A stretch of 64,000 nt of DNA. Source: Caulobacter sp. SLTY (lineage in GTDB: Bacteria > Pseudomonadota > Alphaproteobacteria > Caulobacterales > Caulobacteraceae). This document shows, piece by piece, positions 35,273 to 46,145 of this stretch. The stretch covers positions 45,726-109,725 of the forward strand of contig NZ_JAAALA010000012.1 in the NCBI RefSeq assembly GCF_009905535.1, written 5' to 3'. Made by a program: the position numbers and the translations under genes. Under the pieces are notes generated by a model. It made no database searches. It had not been told where the DNA came from and saw only the letters and a list, made by a program, of their open reading frames with translations. Positions within the stretch are counted from its first letter, which is position 1; the number at the start of each line of letters is the position of its first letter.

Positions 35273-36211
35273 ATGCGGCCGGTTCGGTCGCGAGCAACAG
35301 TTCAAAGGTCGGTCTTGTCCGTTTCGGCATACCATCAGCACACCGTCGGCGGCCCGGCCATCTTCGCCGGCATCGGCCTGCACACGGGCGAACACGTCCG
35401 CGTCGCGGTGCGCCCCGCGGCCATCGACGCCGGTATCGTCTTCATCCGCACCGATGTGCGTGACCGCGACAACGCCGTGCGCGTCTCGCCGGAATCCGTG
35501 GTCAAGACCCAGCTGGGCACGGTGATCGGCAACGCCGCCGATGTGACCGTCTCCACCATCGAGCACCTCATGGCTGCCCTGGCCGCCCTCAGCATCGACA
35601 ACGCCATCGTCGAACTGGACGGCCCGGAACTGCCGATCCTGGACGGCTCCTCGCAGCCCTTCATCGAGATCCTCGACCGGGTCGGCCGCCGTCGCCAGGA
35701 AGCCGCCCGCCGCTACATCGAGATGCTCGACGCCGTCGAGGTGGTCGAGGGCGAGAAGCGCGCCAGCCTGTCGCCGGCCGATCAGTTCGAAGTCGCCTTC
35801 GAGATCGCCTTCGACGCCGCCCCGATCGGCCGCCAGCGCGTCGATCTGGTCGTCGATGAGCAATCCTTCCGCGAAGACCTGGCTGACTGCCGCACCTTCG
35901 GCTTCGCCCGCGATGTCGAGGCCCTGCGCGCCGTCGGCCTGGCCCGCGGCGGTTCGACCGACAACGCCGTGGTCCTCGACGGCGACCGCATCCTCAACCC
36001 GGAAGGCCTGCGCCGCCCGGACGAGTTCGTGCGCCACAAGGCGCTGGACGCGGTCGGCGACCTCTACGTCCTGGGCATGCCGATCATCGGCCGCTTCGAC
36101 GGCCTCTACGCCGGCCACGGCCTGAACAACCTGGTCGTCCGCGAACTGATGGCCAACCCGCAAGCCTGGCGCGTCCGCACCTGGGCCCCGGAACTGGCGC
36201 AAGCGGTCTAG
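35273..36211 (+). CDS. lpxC: UDP-3-O-acyl-N-acetylglucosamine deacetylase
   Basis: Zinc amidase for the committed step of lipid A synthesis. The 312-residue protein shows HTVGGPAIFAGIGLHTGEHV, the zinc histidine in STIEHLMAAL (H98), the ELDGPELPILDGSSQPF motif, ADCRTFGFARDVEALR, FVRHKALDAVGDL and AGHGLNNLVVREL, all typical. I chose ATG 35273 over 35225; the first 16 residues upstream are not conserved-looking. The frame begins 98 bp after the Nudix gene. The usual ftsZ-lpxC adjacency is broken here by two inserted genes. Confidence 0.97.
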   Translation: MRPVRSRATVQRSVLSVSAYHQHTVGGPAIFAGIGLHTGEHVRVAVRPAAIDAGIVFIRTDVRDRDNAVRVSPESVVKTQLGTVIGNAADVTVSTIEHLMAALAALSIDNAIVELDGPELPILDGSSQPFIEILDRVGRRRQEAARRYIEMLDAVEVVEGEKRASLSPADQFEVAFEIAFDAAPIGRQRVDLVVDEQSFREDLADCRTFGFARDVEALRAVGLARGGSTDNAVVLDGDRILNPEGLRRPDEFVRHKALDAVGDLYVLGMPIIGRFDGLYAGHGLNNLVVRELMANPQAWRVRTWAPELAQAV

Positions 36212-36217
36212 GGACAG

Positions 36218-36520
36218 CTAGTCGAAGACGTCTGCCTTTGAATCGCGCTTCCGGCCGAAGAAATCCTTTCGGCCGCCCCGCTTGGCGCTGCTGCGCCCCG
36301 CGACCTTGTTGATGAGATAGGTCACCAGTCCGACGCCTAGCGCCAGGATGAAGGTGACCGTGAACGATCCTATGGCCCGCTCCATTCCCTGCCCGGTGAT
36401 AAGGGACAGGAGAAGCGTCAATACCGACACGCAGAGGGCTGCGGCCGCCACCTCCCACCATTCTCCGGCGGTCGCCCCGGAGAAGATCATCAGGAAGACC
36501 ACCAAGCCCAACAGCAGCAT
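36218..36520 (-). CDS. Small membrane protein, 100 aa
   Basis: A 100-residue protein with about three hydrophobic segments: MLLLGLVVFLMIFSG, WWEVAAAALCVSVLTLLLSL and FTVTFILALGVGLVTYLIN, followed by a strongly basic C-terminal tail (RSSAKRGGRKDFFGRKRDSK). ATG 36520 follows a GGGGATGAC ribosome binding site; the longer open frame upstream gives an unlikely leader. Function unknown. It lies between lpxC and bamD on the opposite strand; its start faces the bamD upstream region. Confidence 0.6.
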   Translation of the reverse strand: MLLLGLVVFLMIFSGATAGEWWEVAAAALCVSVLTLLLSLITGQGMERAIGSFTVTFILALGVGLVTYLINKVAGRSSAKRGGRKDFFGRKRDSKADVFD

Positions 36521-36707
36521 GTCATCCCCGTAGGTTGCGGCTAAAATGAACCTCACACTAATCGGTACGCGCCGTCGCGCGCGACGCATTCGTTTCGACA
36601 GGGGCTCATTCGCCACAATCGCCACATTTGCGCCCGCCCTTGCGTGGTGTAGATACCTCTTCCACGGCGCGGGGGCGCCCGCGTTGCGACGATTGAAGTG
36701 AGGGTAC

Positions 36708-37730
36708 GTGCTGTCTTCCTGGAGCCGTAAGGCCGTCTTTGCCGCCGCCATCGCGGCGGCCCTGGTCGCGACCGGCTGCGCCCGCGAGAAACCCAAGCCG
36801 CGCCTGGCCTATATCGAGCGTCCGGTCGAGCTGCTCTACGCCACCGGCGCCAACCGGCTGGACGCCCGGCGCTGGACCGAGGCCATCGCCTACTTTGAGG
36901 AAGTGGAGCGCCAGCACCCCTATTCGGAATGGTCCCGCCGGGCGATTCTGATGACCGCCTACGCCAACTACCAGGCCAACAACTACGCCGAGGCGATCGA
37001 GAACGCCGACCGGTTCATCAACCTGTACCCGGGCAATCCCTCGACACCCTACGCCTACTATCTCAAGGCCATCTGCTACTTCGAACAGATCGTCGATGTC
37101 GGCCGCGATCAGGCCGCCACCGAACAGGCGCTGGTCGCCCTGCGGGACGTGCAGGGGCGCTATCCCGAGAGCGAATACGCCATCGACGCCCAGTACAAGA
37201 TCGACATGGTCTTGGACCAACTGGCGGGCAAGGAGATGGCTGTCGGCCGCTACTACCTGCGCGAAGGCCAGACCATCGCGGCGATCAACCGTTTCCGCAC
37301 CGTGGTCGACAAGTACCAGACCACCAGCCATGCGCCGGAAGCCCTCTACCGCCTGGTCGAGGCCTATCTGACCGTCGGCCTGCTGGGCGAGGCTGAGCGC
37401 ACCGGCGCCATGTTGGGCTACAACTTCCCGGACGACGTCTGGTACCGCGACGCCTACCGCCTGCTGAACGACAGGGGCCTGCAGCCCGCCGTCGCCCCGC
37501 TGACCCCTGGCGCCAAGCGCAGCTTCCTGCAGCGCGTCACCGGCACGGGCAAGAGGGGTTCCGCCCTGCCGCCGCCGGCCGAGACCAACGCCCCGGCCCC
37601 TTCGCCGAGCGCCCCCGGCGCCCCGGTTCAGACGCCGGAGCCGCAGCCGCCGGTGACCCCCCCGGGCACCGAACCGCCGCCGCCGACCGCCGACCCTATC
37701 GCGGAAACCCCGACCCCGCCGACGCAATAG
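36708..37730 (+). CDS. bamD: Outer membrane assembly lipoprotein BamD
   Basis: Periplasmic lipoprotein of the Bam complex, which folds beta-barrel outer membrane proteins. The lipobox is LVATGC, with the lipidated cysteine near residue 24, followed by several TPR-type repeats (LLYATGANRLDARRWTEAIAYFEEVE; YANYQANNYAEAIENADRFINLYPG; YYLREGQTIAAINRFRTVVDKYQ). A long Pro-rich tail (about 65 residues, APSPSAPGAPVQTPEPQPP) extends beyond the usual BamD end. Start GTG at 36708. The 187-bp gap before it has no clear promoter that I can name; two direct TCGCCACA copies lie near 36610-36626. Confidence 0.95.
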   Translation: MLSSWSRKAVFAAAIAAALVATGCAREKPKPRLAYIERPVELLYATGANRLDARRWTEAIAYFEEVERQHPYSEWSRRAILMTAYANYQANNYAEAIENADRFINLYPGNPSTPYAYYLKAICYFEQIVDVGRDQAATEQALVALRDVQGRYPESEYAIDAQYKIDMVLDQLAGKEMAVGRYYLREGQTIAAINRFRTVVDKYQTTSHAPEALYRLVEAYLTVGLLGEAERTGAMLGYNFPDDVWYRDAYRLLNDRGLQPAVAPLTPGAKRSFLQRVTGTGKRGSALPPPAETNAPAPSPSAPGAPVQTPEPQPPVTPPGTEPPPPTADPIAETPTPPTQ

Positions 37731-37796
37731 GATCCCAATCTGCCGCTTATCCCCGCGACCCGAATGGCGGGATGAGCTGGATTGTCGGGAAGAATT

Positions 37797-37811
37797 GTTC
37801 TCCTCTTGTTC
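37797..37811. promoter_or_regulatory. LexA (SOS) box upstream of recN
   Basis: GTTC-TCCTCTT-GTTC matches the alphaproteobacterial LexA box GTTC-N7-GTTC exactly, 74 bp before the recN start in the 154-bp gap after bamD. It implies LexA repression and DNA-damage induction of recN. Confidence 0.8.
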
Positions 37812-37884
37812 TCGTGATACAGAGAGTCTCGGCTTCGTCCGAACGAGGCTTTGAACACACCTGATTCGAGACGATCCTGACCCC

Positions 37885-39582
37885 ATGCTGATCGGCCTCA
37901 CTATTCGCGACGTCGTGCTGATCGAACAGCTCGACCTCAGCTTCGGCCCCGGCCTGACCGCGCTCACCGGCGAGACGGGCGCGGGCAAGTCGATCATCCT
38001 CGACGCCCTGGGTCTTGCCACCGGCGCCCGCGCCGACGCCGGGCTGGTCCGACGGGGCGCCTCCCAGGCGGCGGCCACGGCGATGTTCGCCCTTCCGGCC
38101 GACCATGCGGTCTGGGCCCTGCTCGACGAGAAGGGCCTCGACTATTCCCCGCACGAGGACCTGGTCCTGCGCCGCCAGCTCAGCGCCGACGGCCGCTCGC
38201 GCGCCTTCGTTAACGACCAGGCGACCAGCGTGGCGACCCTGAAGGAAATCGGCGGCCGGCTGCTGGAGGTCCACGGCCAGCATGAAACTGTCGGCCTGCT
38301 CGATCCCCGCACTCACGGCCGGCTGCTGGACGCCTATGGCCAGGTTTCGTCGGAGGCCACCGCCGCGGCCTGGAGCGCCTGGCGAGCTGCCCGCGAAACC
38401 CTGCAGGGCCTGCGCGACAAGGCCGCCCGCGCCGCCGCCGAGATCGAGGAGATCACCCTTCGCCTGGCCGAACTCGACCAGCTGAGCCCGCGCCTGGGCG
38501 AAGATGCCGAGCTGGCCGAGGAGCGCGCCCTGCTGGGCGCCGCCGAGAAGGCCCTGGCCGACATTTCGGCTGCCCGCGAGGCGGTCGAGGGCGGCCAGAT
38601 CGGCAGCCGTCTGGCAAGCGCCTTCCGCGCCCTGGAGCGGGCTCGCGAGCGCGCCGTGCAGGCCGGCGCCGGGGAGGGCAGCGCCGCCCTGACCCGCCTC
38701 GCCGCCGCCCAGGAGATCATCGACCGCGCCGTCAACGAGGCCGAGGAGGCCGCCTCCGCCATCGACGCCGCCGCCGACAGTTTCGAGCTGGATCCCCAGC
38801 GGCTTGAACAGGCCGAGGAGCGGCTGTTCGCCTTGCGCGCCATGGCCCGCAAGCTGTCCTGCACGGTGGAGGACCTGCCCGACCGGCGCGTCCGCTACGC
38901 CCAGGAGCTGGCCGCCTTCGAGAACACCGAGGAGGCGCTCAAGGCGGCGGAAGTGGCCGAGGACTGGGCGCGCGAGACCTACTTCGCGGCCGCTCGGCGC
39001 CTGTCGGCCGAACGCCGCGCCGCCGGCGACCGCCTGGCCGCCGGGGTGATGGCCGAGCTCGCACCCCTGAAGCTGGAGAAGGCCCGCTTCCAGGTGGCGG
39101 TCGAGGACCTGCCCGTCGAGCGCGCCGGGCCGCTTGGCCTCGACCGCATCGCCTTCGAGATCAGCACCAACCCCGGCGCCCCCTTCGGCCCGCTGGAGGC
39201 CATCGCCTCGGGCGGCGAACTGGCCCGCTTCGCCCTGGCGCTGAAGGCGGCCCTGGCCGGCCGCGACGAGGGCGCCCAGCCGTTGATGATCTTCGACGAG
39301 GTGGACCAGGGGGTCGGCGGCGCCGTGGCCGACGCGGTCGGCCTGCGCCTCAGGCGCCTGGCCACCGGCGCCCAGGTCCTGGTCGTCACCCACAGCCCGC
39401 AGGTGGCCGCGCGCGGCGACGCCCATTGGCGCATCGCCAAGGCCGGCGACAGCGAAAAGACCCGCACCTCGGTCGAGACCCTGTCTCCGGACGCTCGGGA
39501 GGAAGAGATCGCCCGCATGCTGTCGGGTGCGGCGGTGACGCCGGAGGCGCGCGCGGCTGCGCGGGCGCTGATCGACGCTTGA
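37885..39582 (+). CDS. recN: DNA repair protein RecN
   Basis: SMC-like ATPase acting in double-strand break repair. The 565-residue protein has an N-terminal Walker A (GETGAGKS near residue 30), a long coiled-coil middle (about 150-400) with repeated Ala/Glu/Arg heptads, and the C-terminal signature and Walker B region (SGGELARFALALKAAL; LMIFDEVDQGVGG), with a following HSPQVAARGDAHW. It is preceded by a canonical SOS box, in line with its LexA-regulated role in other bacteria, and followed by ligA after 38 bp. Confidence 0.97.
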   Translation: MLIGLTIRDVVLIEQLDLSFGPGLTALTGETGAGKSIILDALGLATGARADAGLVRRGASQAAATAMFALPADHAVWALLDEKGLDYSPHEDLVLRRQLSADGRSRAFVNDQATSVATLKEIGGRLLEVHGQHETVGLLDPRTHGRLLDAYGQVSSEATAAAWSAWRAARETLQGLRDKAARAAAEIEEITLRLAELDQLSPRLGEDAELAEERALLGAAEKALADISAAREAVEGGQIGSRLASAFRALERARERAVQAGAGEGSAALTRLAAAQEIIDRAVNEAEEAASAIDAAADSFELDPQRLEQAEERLFALRAMARKLSCTVEDLPDRRVRYAQELAAFENTEEALKAAEVAEDWARETYFAAARRLSAERRAAGDRLAAGVMAELAPLKLEKARFQVAVEDLPVERAGPLGLDRIAFEISTNPGAPFGPLEAIASGGELARFALALKAALAGRDEGAQPLMIFDEVDQGVGGAVADAVGLRLRRLATGAQVLVVTHSPQVAARGDAHWRIAKAGDSEKTRTSVETLSPDAREEEIARMLSGAAVTPEARAAARALIDA

Positions 39583-39611
39583 CCCTCGCCGGGTTCAATC
39601 AGGCTCGCTAG

Positions 39612-42364
<2,753 letters not shown>

Positions 42365-42427
42365 GATGGCGTCCTCCCCCGAGGTTGCCCGGGAGAGTGA
42401 CTCGCGCTCAGCCCGTGAGCAAGCCGC

Positions 42428-43399
42428 TCACTGCTGCTGTTGCTGCTGCTGTTCCTCACGGAAGGCGTCGACGCCCCGTCGGCGGCCGCCCCGGAAGGTG
42501 GGTCTTGGCAGGTTGAAGAACTCCGGCTCCGCCAGGGCCGACTTGGCCTTCGACACCGCCACATCGACGGCCAGCTGGCTGTCGCTGTCGCCCTTGTAGA
42601 CCCCGCGCGAGGGCGGCACGTCGCTGTAGTCGCGGCCCATGGCCACGGCCACATGGCGCTCGCCCGTCAGAATGTTGTTGGTCGGATCGAACCCGACCCA
42701 GCGGTGGCTGGGCAGGAAGACTTCCACCCAGGCGTGGGTGGCGTCGGGGTCCGAACGGTCGCCCTTCTTGCGATCGGTGAACAGATAGCCGGAGACATAG
42801 CGGGCCGGCAGCCCCCAGTCGCGGCAGATGGCAATCATGATGTGGGCGAAATCCTGGCAGACCCCGGCGCCGCTCTCCAGCGCATGATCGATCGGGCTAT
42901 CGGCGCGGGTCACGCCCGGCTCGTAGTCGAAGGCCGAGTAGATGGTCTCGTTGAGCTGGCGCAGGCCGGTCAGCGGGTCCCGCAGGCGCGGCCGGTCCAG
43001 CCCCTTGGCGGCCATGAACTGCGTCAGGGCGTCGGTCTTCACCGCGAACCCATGCGGCTGGAGGAAGTCGAAGCATTCGGCCTGGGTGAAGCTGCTGTTC
43101 AGCCGGTCCCATTCGCCGAGGTCCAGGCCGGCCGGCAGCTCCGGCGGCTCCTGTGTCTCCACCGTGGCGCGGGCGACGATGGTCAGTTCGTCATGCGGCT
43201 GGGGCACGTCGAAATGGTGCACGGCGTTGCCGAACGGGTCGATGTAGCTGAACAGCTGGGCGCGGGGCTCCAGGTCCAGGTCGAAGCTGATCAGCCTCTG
43301 GCGGACCGACTTCTGCGGCTGCATCCGCAGCTCCATGACGCTTTCGCGCACGGGGTGCTCATAGTGGTACCGGGTGACGTGACGGATATCGAGCAGCAT
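42428..43399 (-). CDS. Transglutaminase-like protein (ATP-grasp/alpha-E cluster)
   Basis: A 323-residue protein with an N-terminal beta domain (LDIRHVTRYHYEHPVRESVMELRM, typical of bacterial transglutaminase N-domains) and a papain-like transglutaminase core with catalytic Cys (GAGVCQDFAHIM), His (DATHAWVEVFLP) and Asp (WVGFDPTNN). ATG 43399 overlaps the alpha-E gene stop by one base in ATGA. The C-terminus ends in seven glutamines. With the ATP-grasp and alpha-E genes upstream it forms the COG2308 cluster, proposed in comparative work to make and handle peptide tags; no substrate is known. Confidence 0.88.
   Translation of the reverse strand: MLLDIRHVTRYHYEHPVRESVMELRMQPQKSVRQRLISFDLDLEPRAQLFSYIDPFGNAVHHFDVPQPHDELTIVARATVETQEPPELPAGLDLGEWDRLNSSFTQAECFDFLQPHGFAVKTDALTQFMAAKGLDRPRLRDPLTGLRQLNETIYSAFDYEPGVTRADSPIDHALESGAGVCQDFAHIMIAICRDWGLPARYVSGYLFTDRKKGDRSDPDATHAWVEVFLPSHRWVGFDPTNNILTGERHVAVAMGRDYSDVPPSRGVYKGDSDSQLAVDVAVSKAKSALAEPEFFNLPRPTFRGGRRRGVDAFREEQQQQQQQ
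42431..42451. repeat. CTG trinucleotide tract
   Basis: Three CTG, one TTG and three CTG units in a row at the end of the transglutaminase-like gene. Read on the minus strand they encode seven glutamines just before the stop codon. The tract could gain or lose units by slippage. Confidence 0.8.
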
Positions 43400-44340
43400 C
43401 AGGCCGGCAACCTCATCTCGAGGGGATAGGCGACGAAGGTCTGGTAGAGGGCCTCGTGGATGCGGCTGCAATCGGCCACCACGCTGGCCAGCAGGGTCGC
43501 CGCCCCGTTAGCCTCCAGCTCCTCAAGGTCGGTGAACTCGAGCCGGGACCGAAGGCGTCCGGCCAGGCGCTCGGGCCGCCCCCGCCCGCCGAAGGCGGCA
43601 TGGCTGGCGATATCGGCCATGCTTTCCTCGATCCGCGCGGTGGCGAAGCGGATCGAGCGGGGGAAGTCCTCGTCGAACAGCAAAAAGTCGAGGATGTGCT
43701 TGGGCTCGATCTCGGCGGTGTAGGTGCGCAGATAGGGTTCCAGTGCGCAGCCCATCCGCAGCACGTTCATCAGGGTGACGTGGTCGCCGGTCGGCACCGC
43801 CCCATCCCCGAACGCCGCCCGCAGCAGCCTGGCGATCAACTGGGCCCGCTCGATATGGACGCCCAGCATCAGGAACCGCCAGCCTTCGCCGTGGCTCATG
43901 GTGGCGTCCGCGGCGCCCTTGAACAGGTGCAGGTCGGCGATCACGTCGTGCAGGAAGCTGGTGTGCTCGCGCTCGAAGATGCGTTCGGCGCCCTTCTCGT
44001 TGACCCGCAGGTACAGCAGGTTCAGCCGCTCCCACATCTCGGTGGTGATCTGGTCACGCACCTGCCGGGCGTTCTCCCGGGCGCGGGCCAGCGACATGCG
44101 GACCGAGTTCGCATCGTCATTGCCCAGGGTCAGTTCCTTGGCGGTCTCGAACAGGTTGCTGTCGGCGGCCGTGAGGTCGTCGCCCAGGGCCGAGAGGGCG
44201 ATGCGCGCGGTTTCATTCGCGGCCATGGAACGGTCGAGGGTGGCGTTGAGGGTGACATCCGCCAGGCGGCAGACGTGCTCGGCCCGCTCCACATAGCGGC
44301 CCACCCAGTAGAGGCTGTCGGCGACGCGGGCGAGCATCAT
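43399..44340 (-). CDS. Alpha-E domain protein
   Basis: A 313-residue all-helical alpha-E (DUF403) domain protein beginning MMLARVADSLYWVGRYVERAEHVCRL, the family's conserved start. The domain is found almost only next to circularly permuted ATP-grasp proteins and transglutaminases, and is presumed to assist a peptide-ligating system. No catalytic residues are known. It overlaps the ATP-grasp gene upstream by 4 bp and the transglutaminase gene downstream, so the three are translated as one operon. Confidence 0.9.
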   Translation of the reverse strand: MMLARVADSLYWVGRYVERAEHVCRLADVTLNATLDRSMAANETARIALSALGDDLTAADSNLFETAKELTLGNDDANSVRMSLARARENARQVRDQITTEMWERLNLLYLRVNEKGAERIFEREHTSFLHDVIADLHLFKGAADATMSHGEGWRFLMLGVHIERAQLIARLLRAAFGDGAVPTGDHVTLMNVLRMGCALEPYLRTYTAEIEPKHILDFLLFDEDFPRSIRFATARIEESMADIASHAAFGGRGRPERLAGRLRSRLEFTDLEELEANGAATLLASVVADCSRIHEALYQTFVAYPLEMRLPA

Positions 44341-45842
44341 GGCGCGATGTCTCCCTTGGCCTGGACATTGGGGCCCAGCACCCAGGTGTCCTTGGACCCG
44401 CCCCCCTGGCTGGAATTGACCACCAGGCTGCCCTTGCGCAGGGCCACCCGCGTCAGGGCGCCGGGGGTGACCACGATCTTCTCGCCCGACAGGATAAAGG
44501 GGCGCAGGTCCACATGCCGATTATCCACCCGCCCGTCGATCAGGCAGGGCGCGGTCGACAGCTGGATGGTTGGCTGGGCGATGTAGTTGTCCGGATCGGC
44601 CTTCAGGGCGGCGGCGAACTCGTCGCGCTCCGCCTGGCTGGCGTGCGGCCCGACGAGCATGCCGTAGCCGCCTGAGGCGCCCACCGCCTTGACCACCAGC
44701 TTGTCGAGATTGGCCAGCACATGGCTCAGCTGCGCCGGCTCACGGCAGAGGAAGGTCTCGATGTTGGGCAGGATGGCGTCCTCGCCGAGGTAGTAGCGGA
44801 TGATCTCGGGCACATAGGCATAGACCGCCTTGTCGTCCGCCACGCCGGTGCCCGGCGCGTTGCAGATCATCACATTGCCGGCCCGGTAGGCGTTGAACAG
44901 GCCGCCGACGCCAAGGCTGGAGTCCCGACGGAAGGTGAGGGGGTCGATGTAATCATCGTCCACCCGGCGATAGATCACGTCCACCCGCTGCAGGCCGGTG
45001 GTGGTGCGCATGTAGACCATGTTCTCGTGGATCACGAGGTCGCGGCCCTCGACCAGCGGCACGCCCATCAGCCGGGCCAGGTAGGCATGTTCGTAATAGG
45101 CGCTGTTGTAGACCCCGGGGGTCAGCACCACGACCTGTGGATCGGCCTTCCACTCCTGGGCCATGCTCTTCAGCGTGGCCAGCAGCAGGTCGGGATACCG
45201 CTCCACCGGCCGCACGCTGGCAGCCCGGAAGGCGCCGGGGAAGGTGCGCCGCGCCGCATCGCGGTTGGCCAGCATGTAGGAGACGCCGCTGGGAACCCGC
45301 AGGTTGTCCTCCAGCACATAGAAGTCGCCGTCCTGCCCCCGGATCAGGTCGCTGCCGCAGACGTTCGCATAGGCCTTGTGCGGCACATACAGGTGCTGCA
45401 TCTCGCGCCGGTAGGACGGGGCGCCCAGCACCAGTTCCCTCGGCAGGATTCCGTCCATCAGGATCTGCTGCTCGCCATAGATGTCGGCCAGGAACATGTT
45501 CAGCGCCCGCAGCCGCTGGGTCAGCCCGGCCTCGATCCGATCCCACTCCGCCGACGGAATGATGCGCGGGATCAGGTCGGTCGGAATGATCCGCTCGGTC
45601 GCCGCCTCCGCGCCATAGACGGTGAAGGTGATCCCCTGCAGCAGGAAGGATCGCTCCAGCGTGGTCTGCCGCGCGCTCAGGTCCTCGCCCGACAGGCTGG
45701 TCAGCCGCTCGTGCATCACCCCGTAATGGTCGCGCACGCCCCCGTCGTGGCCATACATCTCATCAAAGGCGGCCCCCGGCGTATAGAAGGGCTGGGCCAT
45801 GGGCAGGCTATGGTTCGGGTCGGTTGTCCGTGTGTCCGTCAC
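44337..45842 (-). CDS. Circularly permuted ATP-grasp protein (COG2308)
   Basis: A 501-residue protein of the circularly permuted ATP-grasp type 2 family (DUF404/DUF407). Characteristic segments are FYTPGAAFDEMYGHDGGVRDHY, the ligase-type NLRVPSGVSYMLANRD, VIYRRVDDDYIDPLTFR, LVVKAVGASGGYGMLVG and LRPFILSG. It is expected to form peptide or amide bonds with ATP. The frame starts at GTG 45842; an ATG at 45800 (MAQPFYTPG) is a credible alternative nearer the family N-terminus. First gene of the minus-strand operon. Confidence 0.9.
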   Translation of the reverse strand: MTDTRTTDPNHSLPMAQPFYTPGAAFDEMYGHDGGVRDHYGVMHERLTSLSGEDLSARQTTLERSFLLQGITFTVYGAEAATERIIPTDLIPRIIPSAEWDRIEAGLTQRLRALNMFLADIYGEQQILMDGILPRELVLGAPSYRREMQHLYVPHKAYANVCGSDLIRGQDGDFYVLEDNLRVPSGVSYMLANRDAARRTFPGAFRAASVRPVERYPDLLLATLKSMAQEWKADPQVVVLTPGVYNSAYYEHAYLARLMGVPLVEGRDLVIHENMVYMRTTTGLQRVDVIYRRVDDDYIDPLTFRRDSSLGVGGLFNAYRAGNVMICNAPGTGVADDKAVYAYVPEIIRYYLGEDAILPNIETFLCREPAQLSHVLANLDKLVVKAVGASGGYGMLVGPHASQAERDEFAAALKADPDNYIAQPTIQLSTAPCLIDGRVDNRHVDLRPFILSGEKIVVTPGALTRVALRKGSLVVNSSQGGGSKDTWVLGPNVQAKGDIAP

Positions 45843-46145
45843 TTGAACTTCAGTTCCCCAAACCGGCCGCCCACGGCGCGTCCTTCAACGTTTTTCTAGC
45901 CGGTTGGTCGCCAAGCCGCGCGTGGATCGAACGAGTCGGCGACCGCGAACAACGGCTGCTCGACATTTGTGCAGGTTTCTCGGGCCGGGGGGAAGCGGCG
46001 CCGATGGGCCAACCCCACAGCCCGGACCGGCGCCGAGAAAAATGGCCGCTCCAGTTTTCAGCCGTTTGCGTTGCCGGTCGCCGGTAACCATGGGACGGCG
46101 AACAGTGGCTACTCATTTCGCGTGGCCCCATTCTGGTGAGCCGTC
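45843..46145. other. Intergenic region between divergent ATP-grasp and RTX genes
   Basis: 303 bp holding the promoters for both divergent genes. One GAGTC site (GANTC) is present near 45932, and GGCGCCGA-type GC-rich segments, but I find no clear CtrA, SOS or palindromic element, no ORF I can support and no RNA gene. Confidence 0.6.
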
